From: CAMQVM01 sp044433405
GTDB lineage: Bacteria; Bacteroidota; Bacteroidia; Bacteroidales; Rikenellaceae
Assembly: GCA_044433405.1 (NCBI GenBank)
Contig: JAWXTQ010000057.1
Coordinates: 1-12,260 of the forward strand
Length of the DNA stretch: 12,260 nt
Direction: 5' to 3'
The notes beneath the pieces were generated by a model that saw only the letters and a list, made by a program, of their open reading frames with translations, ran no database searches and had not been told where the DNA came from. Shown here piece after piece: positions 7,430 through 12,260 of this stretch. Position 1 is the first letter of the stretch. Each line of letters opens with the position of its first letter. A program made the translations under genes and the position numbers.

Positions 7430-7612
7430 ATGGCTAAAAAAGGTAACAGAGTTCAGGTTATTCTTGAATGTACAGAACACAAAGAGAGCGGAATGCCAGG
7501 TACATCAAGATACATCACAACCAAAAACAAGAAAAACACACCAGACAGAATGGAGAGAAAAAAATACAATCCAATTCTAAAACGTGTAACTCTTCACAGA
7601 GAGATTAAGTAA
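7430..7612 (+). CDS. rpmG: Large ribosomal subunit protein bL33
   Basis: Structural protein of the 50S subunit near the E site. The 60-residue product begins MAKKGNRVQVILECTEHKES and continues GMPGTSRYITTKNKKN, with the terminal block YNPILKRVTLHREIK, all diagnostic of bL33. Only one cysteine is present (ECTEH), so this is the zinc-independent C-minus form and would not take part in zinc-responsive paralogue switching. It lies between rpmB and the bL38 gene with short gaps (11 and 23 bases), consistent with a single mRNA. Confidence 0.97.
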   Translation: MAKKGNRVQVILECTEHKESGMPGTSRYITTKNKKNTPDRMERKKYNPILKRVTLHREIK

Positions 7613-7635
7613 TTAACGCTTAAAATTTTAAGAAA

Positions 7636-7791
7636 ATGGCAAAAAAGGTAGTTGCAACACTTAAAACAGGTACAGGTAAGAGCCGTGCTAAGTGTATCAA
7701 AATGGTAAAATCTGAAAAAACAGGTGCTTACTCATTCAAAACTGAGATTGTACACGTTGAAACAGTAAAAGATTTCTTCGCAAAAAAATAA
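7636..7791 (+). CDS. DUF4295 family protein, Bacteroidota-specific ribosomal protein bL38
   Basis: A 51-residue basic protein starting MAKKVVATLKTGTGKSRAKC and ending VKDFFAKK. I recognise it as DUF4295, a small family restricted to Bacteroidota that usually sits next to rpmB and rpmG. From memory, a member was identified as a new large-subunit protein, bL38, in the cryo-EM structure of the Flavobacterium johnsoniae ribosome. Eleven Lys/Arg residues and the lack of any signal or membrane segment fit rRNA binding. ATG 7636 gives the conserved MAKKV start. It is the last gene of the operon and is followed at once by a strong terminator. In many Bacteroidales ftsY comes next; here it does not. 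Confidence 0.9.
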   Translation: MAKKVVATLKTGTGKSRAKCIKMVKSEKTGAYSFKTEIVHVETVKDFFAKK

Positions 7792-7810
7792 ATTGTGAAT
7801 AAATTTTGTA

Positions 7811-7866
7811 ATAAGGGTAATCCTTATCACAAAAAAGCGTCTTGAATTATCAAGACGCTTTTTTGT
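7811..7866 (+). terminator. Strong bidirectional terminator of the ribosomal-protein operon
   Basis: The arm 7829-7845 (ACAAAAAAGCGTCTTGA) is perfectly complementary to 7850-7866, with the loop ATTA. The 3' arm ends in TTTTTTGT, and the matching A-run on the 5' side makes it work on both strands. A small extra hairpin, ATAAGG/CCTTAT (7811-7816 with 7822-7827), precedes it. Confidence 0.95.
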
Positions 7867-7935
7867 TTAGCTACTTTAATATCCGACTCAAACAAGCAAG
7901 CATAATACACTATATAACAATGCATTAAACCAACA

Positions 7936-7989
7936 CTAACACATGCCTAACACATTTCTTTGTAAATAATCACGATTTTGTTTGTGTTA
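7936..7989 (+). promoter_or_regulatory. Repeated 7-mer TAACACA upstream of and within the frd promoter
   Basis: CTAACACAT occurs at 7936-7944 and 7947-7955, so the two copies are 11 bases apart, one helical turn. The 7-mer TAACACA is present a third time in inverted orientation (TGTGTTA, 7983-7989) next to the -33 element. The pair is centred roughly 75 bases upstream of the predicted transcript start, a usual place for an activator. This is an operator candidate; no regulator is identified. Confidence 0.4.
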
Positions 7990-8012
7990 TTCATAAAACA
8001 ATATTAAATTTG
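7981..8012 (+). promoter_or_regulatory. Promoter of the fumarate reductase operon
   Basis: TTTG (7981-7984), a 20-base spacer and TAAATTTG (8005-8012) are an essentially perfect match to the Bacteroidota -33/-7 consensus. The leader to the frdC ATG would be about 95 bases. The 322-base stretch 7792-8113 contains no gene: it holds the preceding terminator, the TAACACA repeats, this promoter and the leader structures. Confidence 0.8.
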
Positions 8013-8030
8013 CATGTTGAATGGCATGCA
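8011..8030 (+). promoter_or_regulatory. Dyad TGCATG-N8-CATGCA at the frd transcription start
   Basis: TGCATG (8011-8016) and CATGCA (8025-8030) form a 6-bp inverted repeat that overlaps the end of the -7 box and spans the expected start site. A protein bound here would block initiation; alternatively it is a 5' hairpin in the RNA. The regulator is unknown. Confidence 0.4.
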
Positions 8031-8032
8031 GA

Positions 8033-8053
8033 AGCAGAGATAAATCTTTTGCT
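8033..8053 (+). other. Small hairpin in the frdC leader
   Basis: AGCA (8033-8036) pairs with TGCT (8050-8053) and AGAT (8038-8041) with ATCT (8044-8047), with a G/TT internal loop and a two-base apex that must open in practice. Weak on its own. Confidence 0.25.
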
Positions 8054-8088
8054 GGCATTGGTTTTGCGACTAAGGTTTAATTAATAAA

Positions 8089-8108
8089 ATTCAATATTTA
8101 AAAACTAT
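8089..8108 (+). repeat. Leader element ATTCAAT(AT)TTAAAAACTAT, copy 1 (before frdC)
   Basis: ATTCAATATTTAAAAACTAT ends five bases before the frdC ATG. The same sequence less an internal AT recurs upstream of frdA at 8840-8857. Sharing an 18-base match before two cistrons of one operon suggests a translation-related leader motif, though the low complexity leaves room for chance. Confidence 0.5.
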
Positions 8109-8113
8109 AATTT

Positions 8114-8791
8114 ATGAGTAATTTATTCAATTCTTCAATCGGGAAGAAGCTGGTAATGAGTATTTCGGGACTATTTTTGATAGTCTTTATCTTAGTACAT
8201 CTCGTTGCCAATTTGATGATTTTTGGAGGCGAAGAGTCTTACAATTTGATGTGTGAGTTTATGGACACAAATCCTTTAATTAAGATTATGGTTCCAGTTC
8301 TTGCTGCAGGTTTCTTGGTTCACATCATCTACGCTTTTGTAGTGACACTAAGAAATAGAGGTGCACGTCCTGTAAACTACGCTGTTCAAGATTTATCAAA
8401 ATCTTCTACTTGGGAGTCACGCAACATGTTTGTGTTGGGTCTCATCGTTTTGGGTGTAATTTTCATTCACCTATGGGATTTTTGGTCGCAAATGCAACTT
8501 CAACACTTTATTGGTGGCCACGCAACAGAGAATCCTTACGAGCTTGTTGTAAGCAAATTGTCTAATCCTATTTTTGCGATAATCTACATCGTTTGGATTT
8601 GGGCTTTATGGTTTCACCTACGTCACGGTTTCTGGTCAGCATTCCAAACAATTGGTTTAAACAATCAAGTATGGATTCAACGCTGGAAATGTTTAGCAAA
8701 ACTTTATGCTCTATTTATTGCAGTTGGTTTTACAGCAGTAGTGATTTATGCGCTTGTTAACGTTCATTGTTGCATGGGCGGTGCTTGCTAA
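8114..8791 (+). CDS. frdC: Fumarate reductase/succinate dehydrogenase cytochrome b subunit (b558 family)
   Basis: Membrane anchor of the quinol:fumarate reductase complex; carries two haems b and the menaquinol site and passes electrons to the iron-sulfur subunit. The 225-residue protein has five hydrophobic segments (about 14-37, 58-79, 104-124, 151-170 and 192-214), the layout of the single-polypeptide type-B anchors of Wolinella and Bacillus. Likely axial haem ligands lie in HLVANL (H29), LVHIIYA (H70), FIHLWDF (H119) and WFHLRHGFW (H168 or H171). The C-terminus is Cys-rich (HCCMGGAC), of unknown meaning. It is the first gene of the operon, with a strong promoter and an operator-like leader upstream. 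By sequence alone, fumarate reduction and succinate oxidation cannot be told apart; fumarate reductase is favoured by the taxonomic context. Confidence 0.93.
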   Translation: MSNLFNSSIGKKLVMSISGLFLIVFILVHLVANLMIFGGEESYNLMCEFMDTNPLIKIMVPVLAAGFLVHIIYAFVVTLRNRGARPVNYAVQDLSKSSTWESRNMFVLGLIVLGVIFIHLWDFWSQMQLQHFIGGHATENPYELVVSKLSNPIFAIIYIVWIWALWFHLRHGFWSAFQTIGLNNQVWIQRWKCLAKLYALFIAVGFTAVVIYALVNVHCCMGGAC

Positions 8792-8839
8792 GCTAAAAAT
8801 AAAATATACCTTTTATTCAGTCGATTAGAACGGTAAATT

Positions 8840-8857
8840 ATTCAATTTAAAAACTAT
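8840..8857 (+). repeat. Leader element ATTCAATTTAAAAACTAT, copy 2 (before frdA)
   Basis: Identical to the copy before frdC except for a missing AT. It lies in the 95-base frdC-frdA gap, which is long for an operon and has no promoter consensus of its own. Confidence 0.5.
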
Positions 8858-8881
8858 CTTTTCTTTAATCAGAAAAAAGAT
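8856..8881 (+). other. Hairpin just upstream of the frdA start
   Basis: ATCTTTTCT (8856-8864) pairs with AGAAAAAAGAT (8871-8881), 9 pairs with two bulged A, around the loop TTAATC. It ends five bases before the frdA ATG and buries the only purine-rich run there, so it may influence frdA translation or mRNA ends. Confidence 0.4.
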
Positions 8882-8886
8882 TAATT

Positions 8887-10830
8887 ATGAGCAAATTAGA
8901 ATCAAAAATTCCAGCAGGCCCTTTGGCCGATAAGTGGAATAAACATAAAGCAGAAATTAAAGTAGTAAGTCCAGCAAACAAACGTAAACTTGATGTTATC
9001 GTTATTGGTACTGGTCTTGGTGGTGGTGCTGCGGCAGCAGCCCTAGGTGAATTAGGTTATAATGTAAAGGTATTTTGCATCTCTGACTCACCTCGTAGAG
9101 CTCACTCTATTGCTGCACAAGGTGGTATCAATGCTGCTAAGAACTATCAAAATGACAATGACTCAGTATATCGTCTATTCTACGACACAATCAAAGGTGG
9201 TGACTATCGTGCACGTGAGGCTAACACATATCGTTTAGCTGAGGTTGCAAATAGCATTATCGACCAGTGTGTTGCACAAGGTGTACCTTTTGCACGTGAA
9301 TATGGTGGCCTACTTGACAACCGTTCATTTGGTGGTGCTCAGGTATCACGTACATTCTATGCACGTGGGCAAACTGGACAACAACTATTGTTAGGTGCTT
9401 ACGCTGCACTTAACCGTCAAATTGCTAAAGGTAGCGTTAAGAGCTACAATCGCTATGAGATGTTAGATTTAGTGTTAGTTGAAGGTAAAGCGCGCGGTAT
9501 TATCGCACGTAACCTTATAACTGGTGAGATTGAGCGTTTCGGTGCACACGCTGTGTGTATTGCTACTGGAGGTTACGGTAATGTATTCTTCCTTTCAACA
9601 AATGCAATGAACTCTAACGGTTCGGCTGCATGGCAATGTCACAAAAAGGGAGCTATGTTTGCTAACCCTTGTTTCACTCAAATTCACCCAACTTGTATTC
9701 CAGTACACGGAACACAACAATCTAAGTTAACTCTTATGTCTGAATCGTTACGTAACGATGGACGTATTTGGGTTCCTAAGAAAAAAGAGGATGTTGAGAA
9801 AATCCGCGCTAAACAAATGAAAGCATCTCAAATCCCAGAAGAGGATAGAGATTACTATCTAGAGCGTCGTTATCCTGCATTTGGTAACTTAGTGCCTCGT
9901 GACGTTGCTTCTCGCGCAGCTAAAGAGCGTTGTGATGCAGGTTTTGGTGTTAACGAAACAGGTCTTGCAGTATATCTTGACTTCTCTACAGCAATCAATC
10001 GTCTAGGTCAAAATGTTATCGAGCAACGTTATGGCAACCTTTTCCAAATGTATGAAAAGATTACCGACGTGAATCCTTATCAAGAACCAATGATGATATA
10101 TCCAGCTGTTCACTACACAATGGGTGGTATTTGGGTTGACTACAACCTTATGACTACCATTCCTGGACTTTACTCTTTAGGTGAGGCTAACTTCTCTGAT
10201 CATGGTGCTAACCGCCTTGGTGCTTCAGCTCTAATGCAAGGTTTAGCTGATGGTTATTTTGTGATTCCTTACACTATCGGTGATTATCTTTCTAAAGAGA
10301 TTCAATCTCCAAAAGTAGACACTAACTCTCCAGAGTTTGTTGAAGCTGAGAAAGCTGTAAAAGAGAAAATCGAAAAACTATTCTCAATCAAAGGTCAATT
10401 ATCAGTAGATGATTTACACAAGAAATTGGGTAATATTATGTGGGAAAATGTTGGTATGGCGCGTAACAAAGCGGGTCTAGAGGCAGCTATCACAAAAATC
10501 CAAGAGGTTCGCAAAGAGTTTTGGAAAAATGTTCGCATCCCAGGTAAAAATGAAGAATTCAACCAAGAGCTTGAAAAAGCGCTTCGTCTGGCAGATTTCC
10601 TTGAACTAGGAGAGCTTATGGCACGCGATGCACTTAATCGTGAAGAGTCATGTGGTGGTCACTTCCGCGAAGAGTATCAAACTGAAGAGGGTGAGGCTCT
10701 ACGTAACGATGAGGATTACAGATATGTGGCTGTTTGGGAGAATAAAGGCACTGATGTTGAGCCTACTCTTCACAAAGAGGAACTTAACTTCGAATTTATA
10801 AAAGTAGCTCAACGTAACTACAAAGAGTAA
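8887..10830 (+). CDS. frdA: Fumarate reductase/succinate dehydrogenase flavoprotein subunit
   Basis: Catalytic subunit that interconverts fumarate and succinate on covalently bound FAD at the cytoplasmic side of the membrane. The Rossmann GTGLGGGAAAAALGELGY (about 41-58) binds FAD, and H73 in AHSIAAQGG is the FAD-linked histidine. Active-site residues known from Wolinella FrdA can be placed: H267 in IHPTC, R338 in VPRDVASR (proton donor), H409 in VHYTMGG and R443 in ANRLGAS. The 647 residues match the type-B (epsilon/Bacteroidota) lineage. The start MSKLESKIPAGPLADKW at ATG 8887 leaves a 95-base gap from frdC that carries a repeat element and a hairpin. No truncation or missing key residue is seen. 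In anaerobic Bacteroidales this enzyme is the terminal step to succinate, fed by menaquinol. Confidence 0.97.
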   Translation: MSKLESKIPAGPLADKWNKHKAEIKVVSPANKRKLDVIVIGTGLGGGAAAAALGELGYNVKVFCISDSPRRAHSIAAQGGINAAKNYQNDNDSVYRLFYDTIKGGDYRAREANTYRLAEVANSIIDQCVAQGVPFAREYGGLLDNRSFGGAQVSRTFYARGQTGQQLLLGAYAALNRQIAKGSVKSYNRYEMLDLVLVEGKARGIIARNLITGEIERFGAHAVCIATGGYGNVFFLSTNAMNSNGSAAWQCHKKGAMFANPCFTQIHPTCIPVHGTQQSKLTLMSESLRNDGRIWVPKKKEDVEKIRAKQMKASQIPEEDRDYYLERRYPAFGNLVPRDVASRAAKERCDAGFGVNETGLAVYLDFSTAINRLGQNVIEQRYGNLFQMYEKITDVNPYQEPMMIYPAVHYTMGGIWVDYNLMTTIPGLYSLGEANFSDHGANRLGASALMQGLADGYFVIPYTIGDYLSKEIQSPKVDTNSPEFVEAEKAVKEKIEKLFSIKGQLSVDDLHKKLGNIMWENVGMARNKAGLEAAITKIQEVRKEFWKNVRIPGKNEEFNQELEKALRLADFLELGELMARDALNREESCGGHFREEYQTEEGEALRNDEDYRYVAVWENKGTDVEPTLHKEELNFEFIKVAQRNYKE

Positions 10831-10851
10831 TTATAAGGGTTTCTTTATAAT
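10830..10851 (+). other. AT-only hairpin between frdA and frdB
   Basis: ATTATAA (10830-10836) pairs with TTATAAT (10845-10851) around GGGTTTCT in the 46-base gap. With seven A-T pairs it is weak. It may be an intercistronic processing site or chance. Confidence 0.3.
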
Positions 10852-10876
10852 GGTTAACTTCAAATTTTTTTAGAAA

Positions 10877-11620
10877 ATGAACATAAATTTAAAAATATGG
10901 CGTCAAGCCAGCTCAAAAGTAGAGGGTAAATTTGAGCAATACAAAGTAGAGAATATCTCTGAGGATAGCTCATTCCTAGAGATGCTTGATATATTGAACA
11001 ACAACCTAATCCACGAAGGCAAAGAGCCAATCGCTTTCGACCACGACTGTCGTGAGGGAATATGTGGAATGTGTTCGCTATTTATCAACGGACGTGCACA
11101 CGGACCAGATGATGATATCACAACTTGTCAGCTTCACATGCGTAAGTTCAAAGATGGCGAGACTATCACTATCGAACCTTGGCGTTCAAAAGCATTCCCA
11201 GTGCTAAAAGATTTAGCTGTTGATAGAACATCATACGAGAAAATTCTTCAAGCTGGTGGCTTTATCTCTGTTAACACTGGTGGTGTTCCTGATGCTAACG
11301 CAATTGCAATTCCTAAAAAGGATGCTGACGAAAGTATGGATGCTGCTGCATGTATCGGTTGTGGTGCATGTGTTGCAACTTGTAAAAATGGTTCAGCGAT
11401 GTTATTCGTAGCAGCAAGAGTTTCGTCTCTAGCACTTCTTCCACAAGGGAAAGTTGAGGCTTCTCGTCGTGCTAAAGCGATGGTAGCAAAAATGGACGAA
11501 CTAGGCTTCGGTGGCTGTACAAACACACAAGCTTGTGAGGCTGAGTGTCCAAAAGGAATCTCGATAGCTCATATCGCTCGCCTTAACCGCGAGTTCCTAT
11601 GCGCTAAATTGAAAGATTAA
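10877..11620 (+). CDS. frdB: Fumarate reductase/succinate dehydrogenase iron-sulfur subunit
   Basis: Carries electrons between the haem anchor and the flavoprotein through three iron-sulfur clusters. The N-terminal plant-ferredoxin domain ligates [2Fe-2S] through C58, C63, C66 and C84 (CREGICGMC...TTC). The C-terminal part has CIGCGACVATC (C159, C162, C165, C169) and C214, C220 and C224 (GGCTNTQACEAECPKG). By comparison with E. coli these supply the [4Fe-4S] cluster (159, 162, 165 and 224) and the [3Fe-4S] cluster (169, 214, 220). All expected ligands are present. The length of 247 residues is normal. It is the third gene of frdCAB, ending 19 bases before a strong terminator. Confidence 0.97.
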   Translation: MNINLKIWRQASSKVEGKFEQYKVENISEDSSFLEMLDILNNNLIHEGKEPIAFDHDCREGICGMCSLFINGRAHGPDDDITTCQLHMRKFKDGETITIEPWRSKAFPVLKDLAVDRTSYEKILQAGGFISVNTGGVPDANAIAIPKKDADESMDAAACIGCGACVATCKNGSAMLFVAARVSSLALLPQGKVEASRRAKAMVAKMDELGFGGCTNTQACEAECPKGISIAHIARLNREFLCAKLKD

Positions 11621-11639
11621 TTTAGAAATTCTATAGTAG

Positions 11640-11674
11640 AAATGGTGCGGATCTTTGATCTGCACCATTTTTTT
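11640..11674 (+). terminator. Intrinsic terminator of the frd operon
   Basis: AAATGGTGCGGATC (11640-11653) pairs with GATCTGCACCATTT (11657-11670), 14 pairs with one G-U, loop TTT, followed by a run of seven T (11668-11674). Confidence 0.95.
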
Positions 11675-11792
11675 GTGGTGTTGTTCTGTGATATTATTAT
11701 GTGGTTTATAGCTTCGCGATAGTCGACACTAAGATAATATGAAACAAGTGTAAACACACAAAGACAAGTGAACACCCTAAAGCACCTTTAGG
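11675..11792. other. Gene-free stretch with short repeats
   Basis: No plausible ORF or promoter consensus is seen. It contains an imperfect repeat, ACAAGTGTAAACAC (about 11744-11757) and ACAAGTGAACACC (11764-11776). A 7-bp hairpin, CCTAAAG-CAC-CTTTAGG (11776-11792), touches the next element, and a weak stem lies around CTTCG (about 11708-11722). Confidence 0.5.
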
Positions 11793-11949
11793 TTTAGCGT
11801 TAAGAAATTTTTGAAAAATTGGATAGAGGAAATTGAATGTTTGAAGCTCTCTCTTACCTATACTTCATAGGCTAAGAGCAACACCAAACACCCCAGAGGA
11901 GAGCAAGTCTCAATTTTCCCCAATTTTTCAAAAATTTTAGCGTTAAGAA
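11793..11949. mobile_element. MITE-like fold-back element with inverted repeats and flanking direct repeats
   Basis: TTTAGCGTTAAGAA stands at both ends (11793-11806 and 11936-11949). Just inside are 18-bp perfect inverted repeats, AAATTTTTGAAAAATTGG (11805-11822) against 11920-11937. These are prolonged by GGAAATTGA (11828-11836) against TCAATTTTCC (11910-11919). The core folds further: CTCTTACCTAT (11851-11861) pairs with ATAGG-C-TAAGAG (11867-11878), and GCTCTC (11846-11851) can pair with GAGAGC (11899-11904). There is no transposase. The layout (direct repeat, inverted repeat, core, inverted repeat, direct repeat) is that of a miniature inverted-repeat transposable element with a target duplication of about 12-14 bp, but a structured RNA is also possible. 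Confidence 0.5.
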
Positions 11950-11971
11950 CCTAAGAAGTGCAAGTTCTTTG

Positions 11972-12016
11972 GGGGTCGTAACGACCCCTTTGGAGAAACT
12001 TCGTTTCTCTTGTGCT
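11972..12016. repeat. Twin-hairpin repeat, copy 1
   Basis: Hairpin GGGGTCG-TAA-CGACCCC (11972-11988), then TTTG, then hairpin GAGAAAC-TTC-GTTTCTC (11993-12009), then TTGTGCT. The part from 11983 to 12016 (34 bases) matches 12227-12260 at 33 positions. Likely a dispersed extragenic palindrome family. Confidence 0.85.
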
Positions 12017-12049
12017 CATGCTCGGTGAATAAAGTTCACATCAGCACAA
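12010..12049. other. Two-tier stem-loop next to repeat copy 1
   Basis: TTGTGCT (12010-12016) pairs with AGCACAA (12043-12049). Inside, GTGAA (12025-12029) pairs with TTCAC (12035-12039), loop TAAAG. The stretch CTCATGC(TC)GGTGAA(TA)AAG resembles the right arm of the palindrome after proline dehydrogenase. Confidence 0.45.
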
Positions 12050-12090
12050 AAACCAAACCTCACCAATAACAACCCTACTATTCTACTTTT

Positions 12091-12125
12091 AAAAAACCAA
12101 CCTGTCACTAAAGGTTGGTTTTTTT
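12091..12125. terminator. Strong bidirectional terminator without a gene in front
   Basis: AAAAAACCAACCT (12091-12103) is perfectly complementary to AGGTTGGTTTTTT (12112-12124), loop GTCACTAA, with seven T on the 3' side and an A-run on the 5' side. The nearest upstream gene already has its own terminator 417 bases earlier. It must serve an unannotated transcript on the + strand, or a gene on the - strand beyond the right edge. Confidence 0.85.
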
Positions 12126-12132
12126 ATCATCA

Positions 12133-12184
12133 CGCCACTCTGCACTTTTTGCTACGCAAAAAATGCTTTTAACGGGCGGTGGCG
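12133..12184. repeat. Nested palindromes, CGCCAC/GTGGCG enclosing a GCA-rich hairpin
   Basis: CGCCAC (12133-12138) pairs with GTGGCG (12179-12184). Inside, GCACTTTTTGC (12142-12152) pairs with GCAAAAAATGC (12156-12166) with one mismatch, loop TAC. The following 12171-12235 is distinctly GC-rich compared with the rest of the window and includes a small CTCC-TTGC-GGAG hairpin. Confidence 0.5.
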
Positions 12185-12217
12185 AGGCTGAGATCTGGAC
12201 TCTCCTTGCGGAGGGCA

Positions 12218-12260
12218 GGGGTCAGAGACCCCTTTGGAGAAACTTCGTTTCTCTTTTGCT
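12218..12260. repeat. Twin-hairpin repeat, copy 2 (runs to window edge)
   Basis: Hairpin GGGGTC-AGA-GACCCC (12218-12232), then TTTG and the same GAGAAAC-TTC-GTTTCTC hairpin (12237-12253). The loop of the first hairpin differs from copy 1 while the stem bases are kept, which points to selection for, or spread as, a paired structure. It may continue past the window. Confidence 0.85.

Noticed and set aside
7619..7632. 14-base palindrome CTTAAAATTTTAAG between rpmG and the bL38 gene
   Set aside because: Purely AT-rich without a proper loop; likely chance, and a terminator here would cut off bL38.
5748..11620. Functional coupling of proline dehydrogenase and fumarate reductase as one genetic system
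   Set aside because: Both touch the quinone pool, but they are in separate transcription units divided by a ribosomal-protein operon and two terminator-like structures; co-location is not evidence of a joint system.
11838..11876. 12-codon ORF (MFEALSYLYFIG) in the fold-back element
   Set aside because: It coincides with one arm and loop of the internal hairpin, has no start signal and is too short to judge.
11675..12260. CRISPR array or tRNA gene in the repeat-rich tail
   Set aside because: Repeats are few, unevenly spaced and palindromic without spacer periodicity; no cloverleaf with a T-loop GTTCGA-type sequence is seen.

Overview
This window looks like chromosomal DNA from an anaerobic member of the Bacteroidota, probably order Bacteroidales. 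The DNA is AT-rich. Translation starts lack clear Shine-Dalgarno sequences. Three intergenic regions carry the Bacteroidota-type promoter (a TTG about 20 bases upstream of TAnnTTTG). A 51-codon gene for a Bacteroidota-specific ribosomal protein (DUF4295/bL38) follows rpmB and rpmG. I cannot assign a genus. All convincing genes lie on the + strand.

Layout. (1) 1-5099: the 3' part of a PlsC-type acyltransferase, then type IIA topoisomerase subunits B and A (parE, parC), tightly spaced and probably one transcription unit. (2) 5100-6943: a hairpin and a promoter lead into a small META-domain lipoprotein and a monofunctional proline dehydrogenase. (3) 6944-7866: a perfect 22-bp hairpin and a 13-bp tandem duplication, then a promoter, a foldable leader, rpmB (bL28), rpmG (bL33), bL38 and a strong bidirectional terminator. 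(4) 7867-11674: an elaborate promoter region, then the cytochrome b, flavoprotein and iron-sulfur subunits of a quinol:fumarate reductase/succinate dehydrogenase, closed by an intrinsic terminator. (5) 11675-12260: about 590 bases without a recognisable gene but full of structure. It holds a 157-bp element with inverted repeats inside 14-bp direct repeats, a twin-hairpin repeat present twice, a second strong terminator with no gene in front of it, and a GC-rich palindromic stretch.

How the genes work together. The acyltransferase makes phosphatidate for membranes. ParE/ParC form the DNA-decatenating enzyme. The three small genes supply large-subunit ribosomal proteins. Proline dehydrogenase and FrdCAB both exchange electrons with the membrane quinone pool; in anaerobic Bacteroidales the latter usually reduces fumarate to succinate.

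The protein-coding content is ordinary housekeeping. The most interesting signals are non-coding: the rpmB leader fold, the repeated 7-mer in the frd promoter region, the MITE-like element with its apparent target-site duplication, and the orphan terminator that may end an unannotated small RNA. One coding oddity stands out: an arginine at the quinolone-determining position of ParC.
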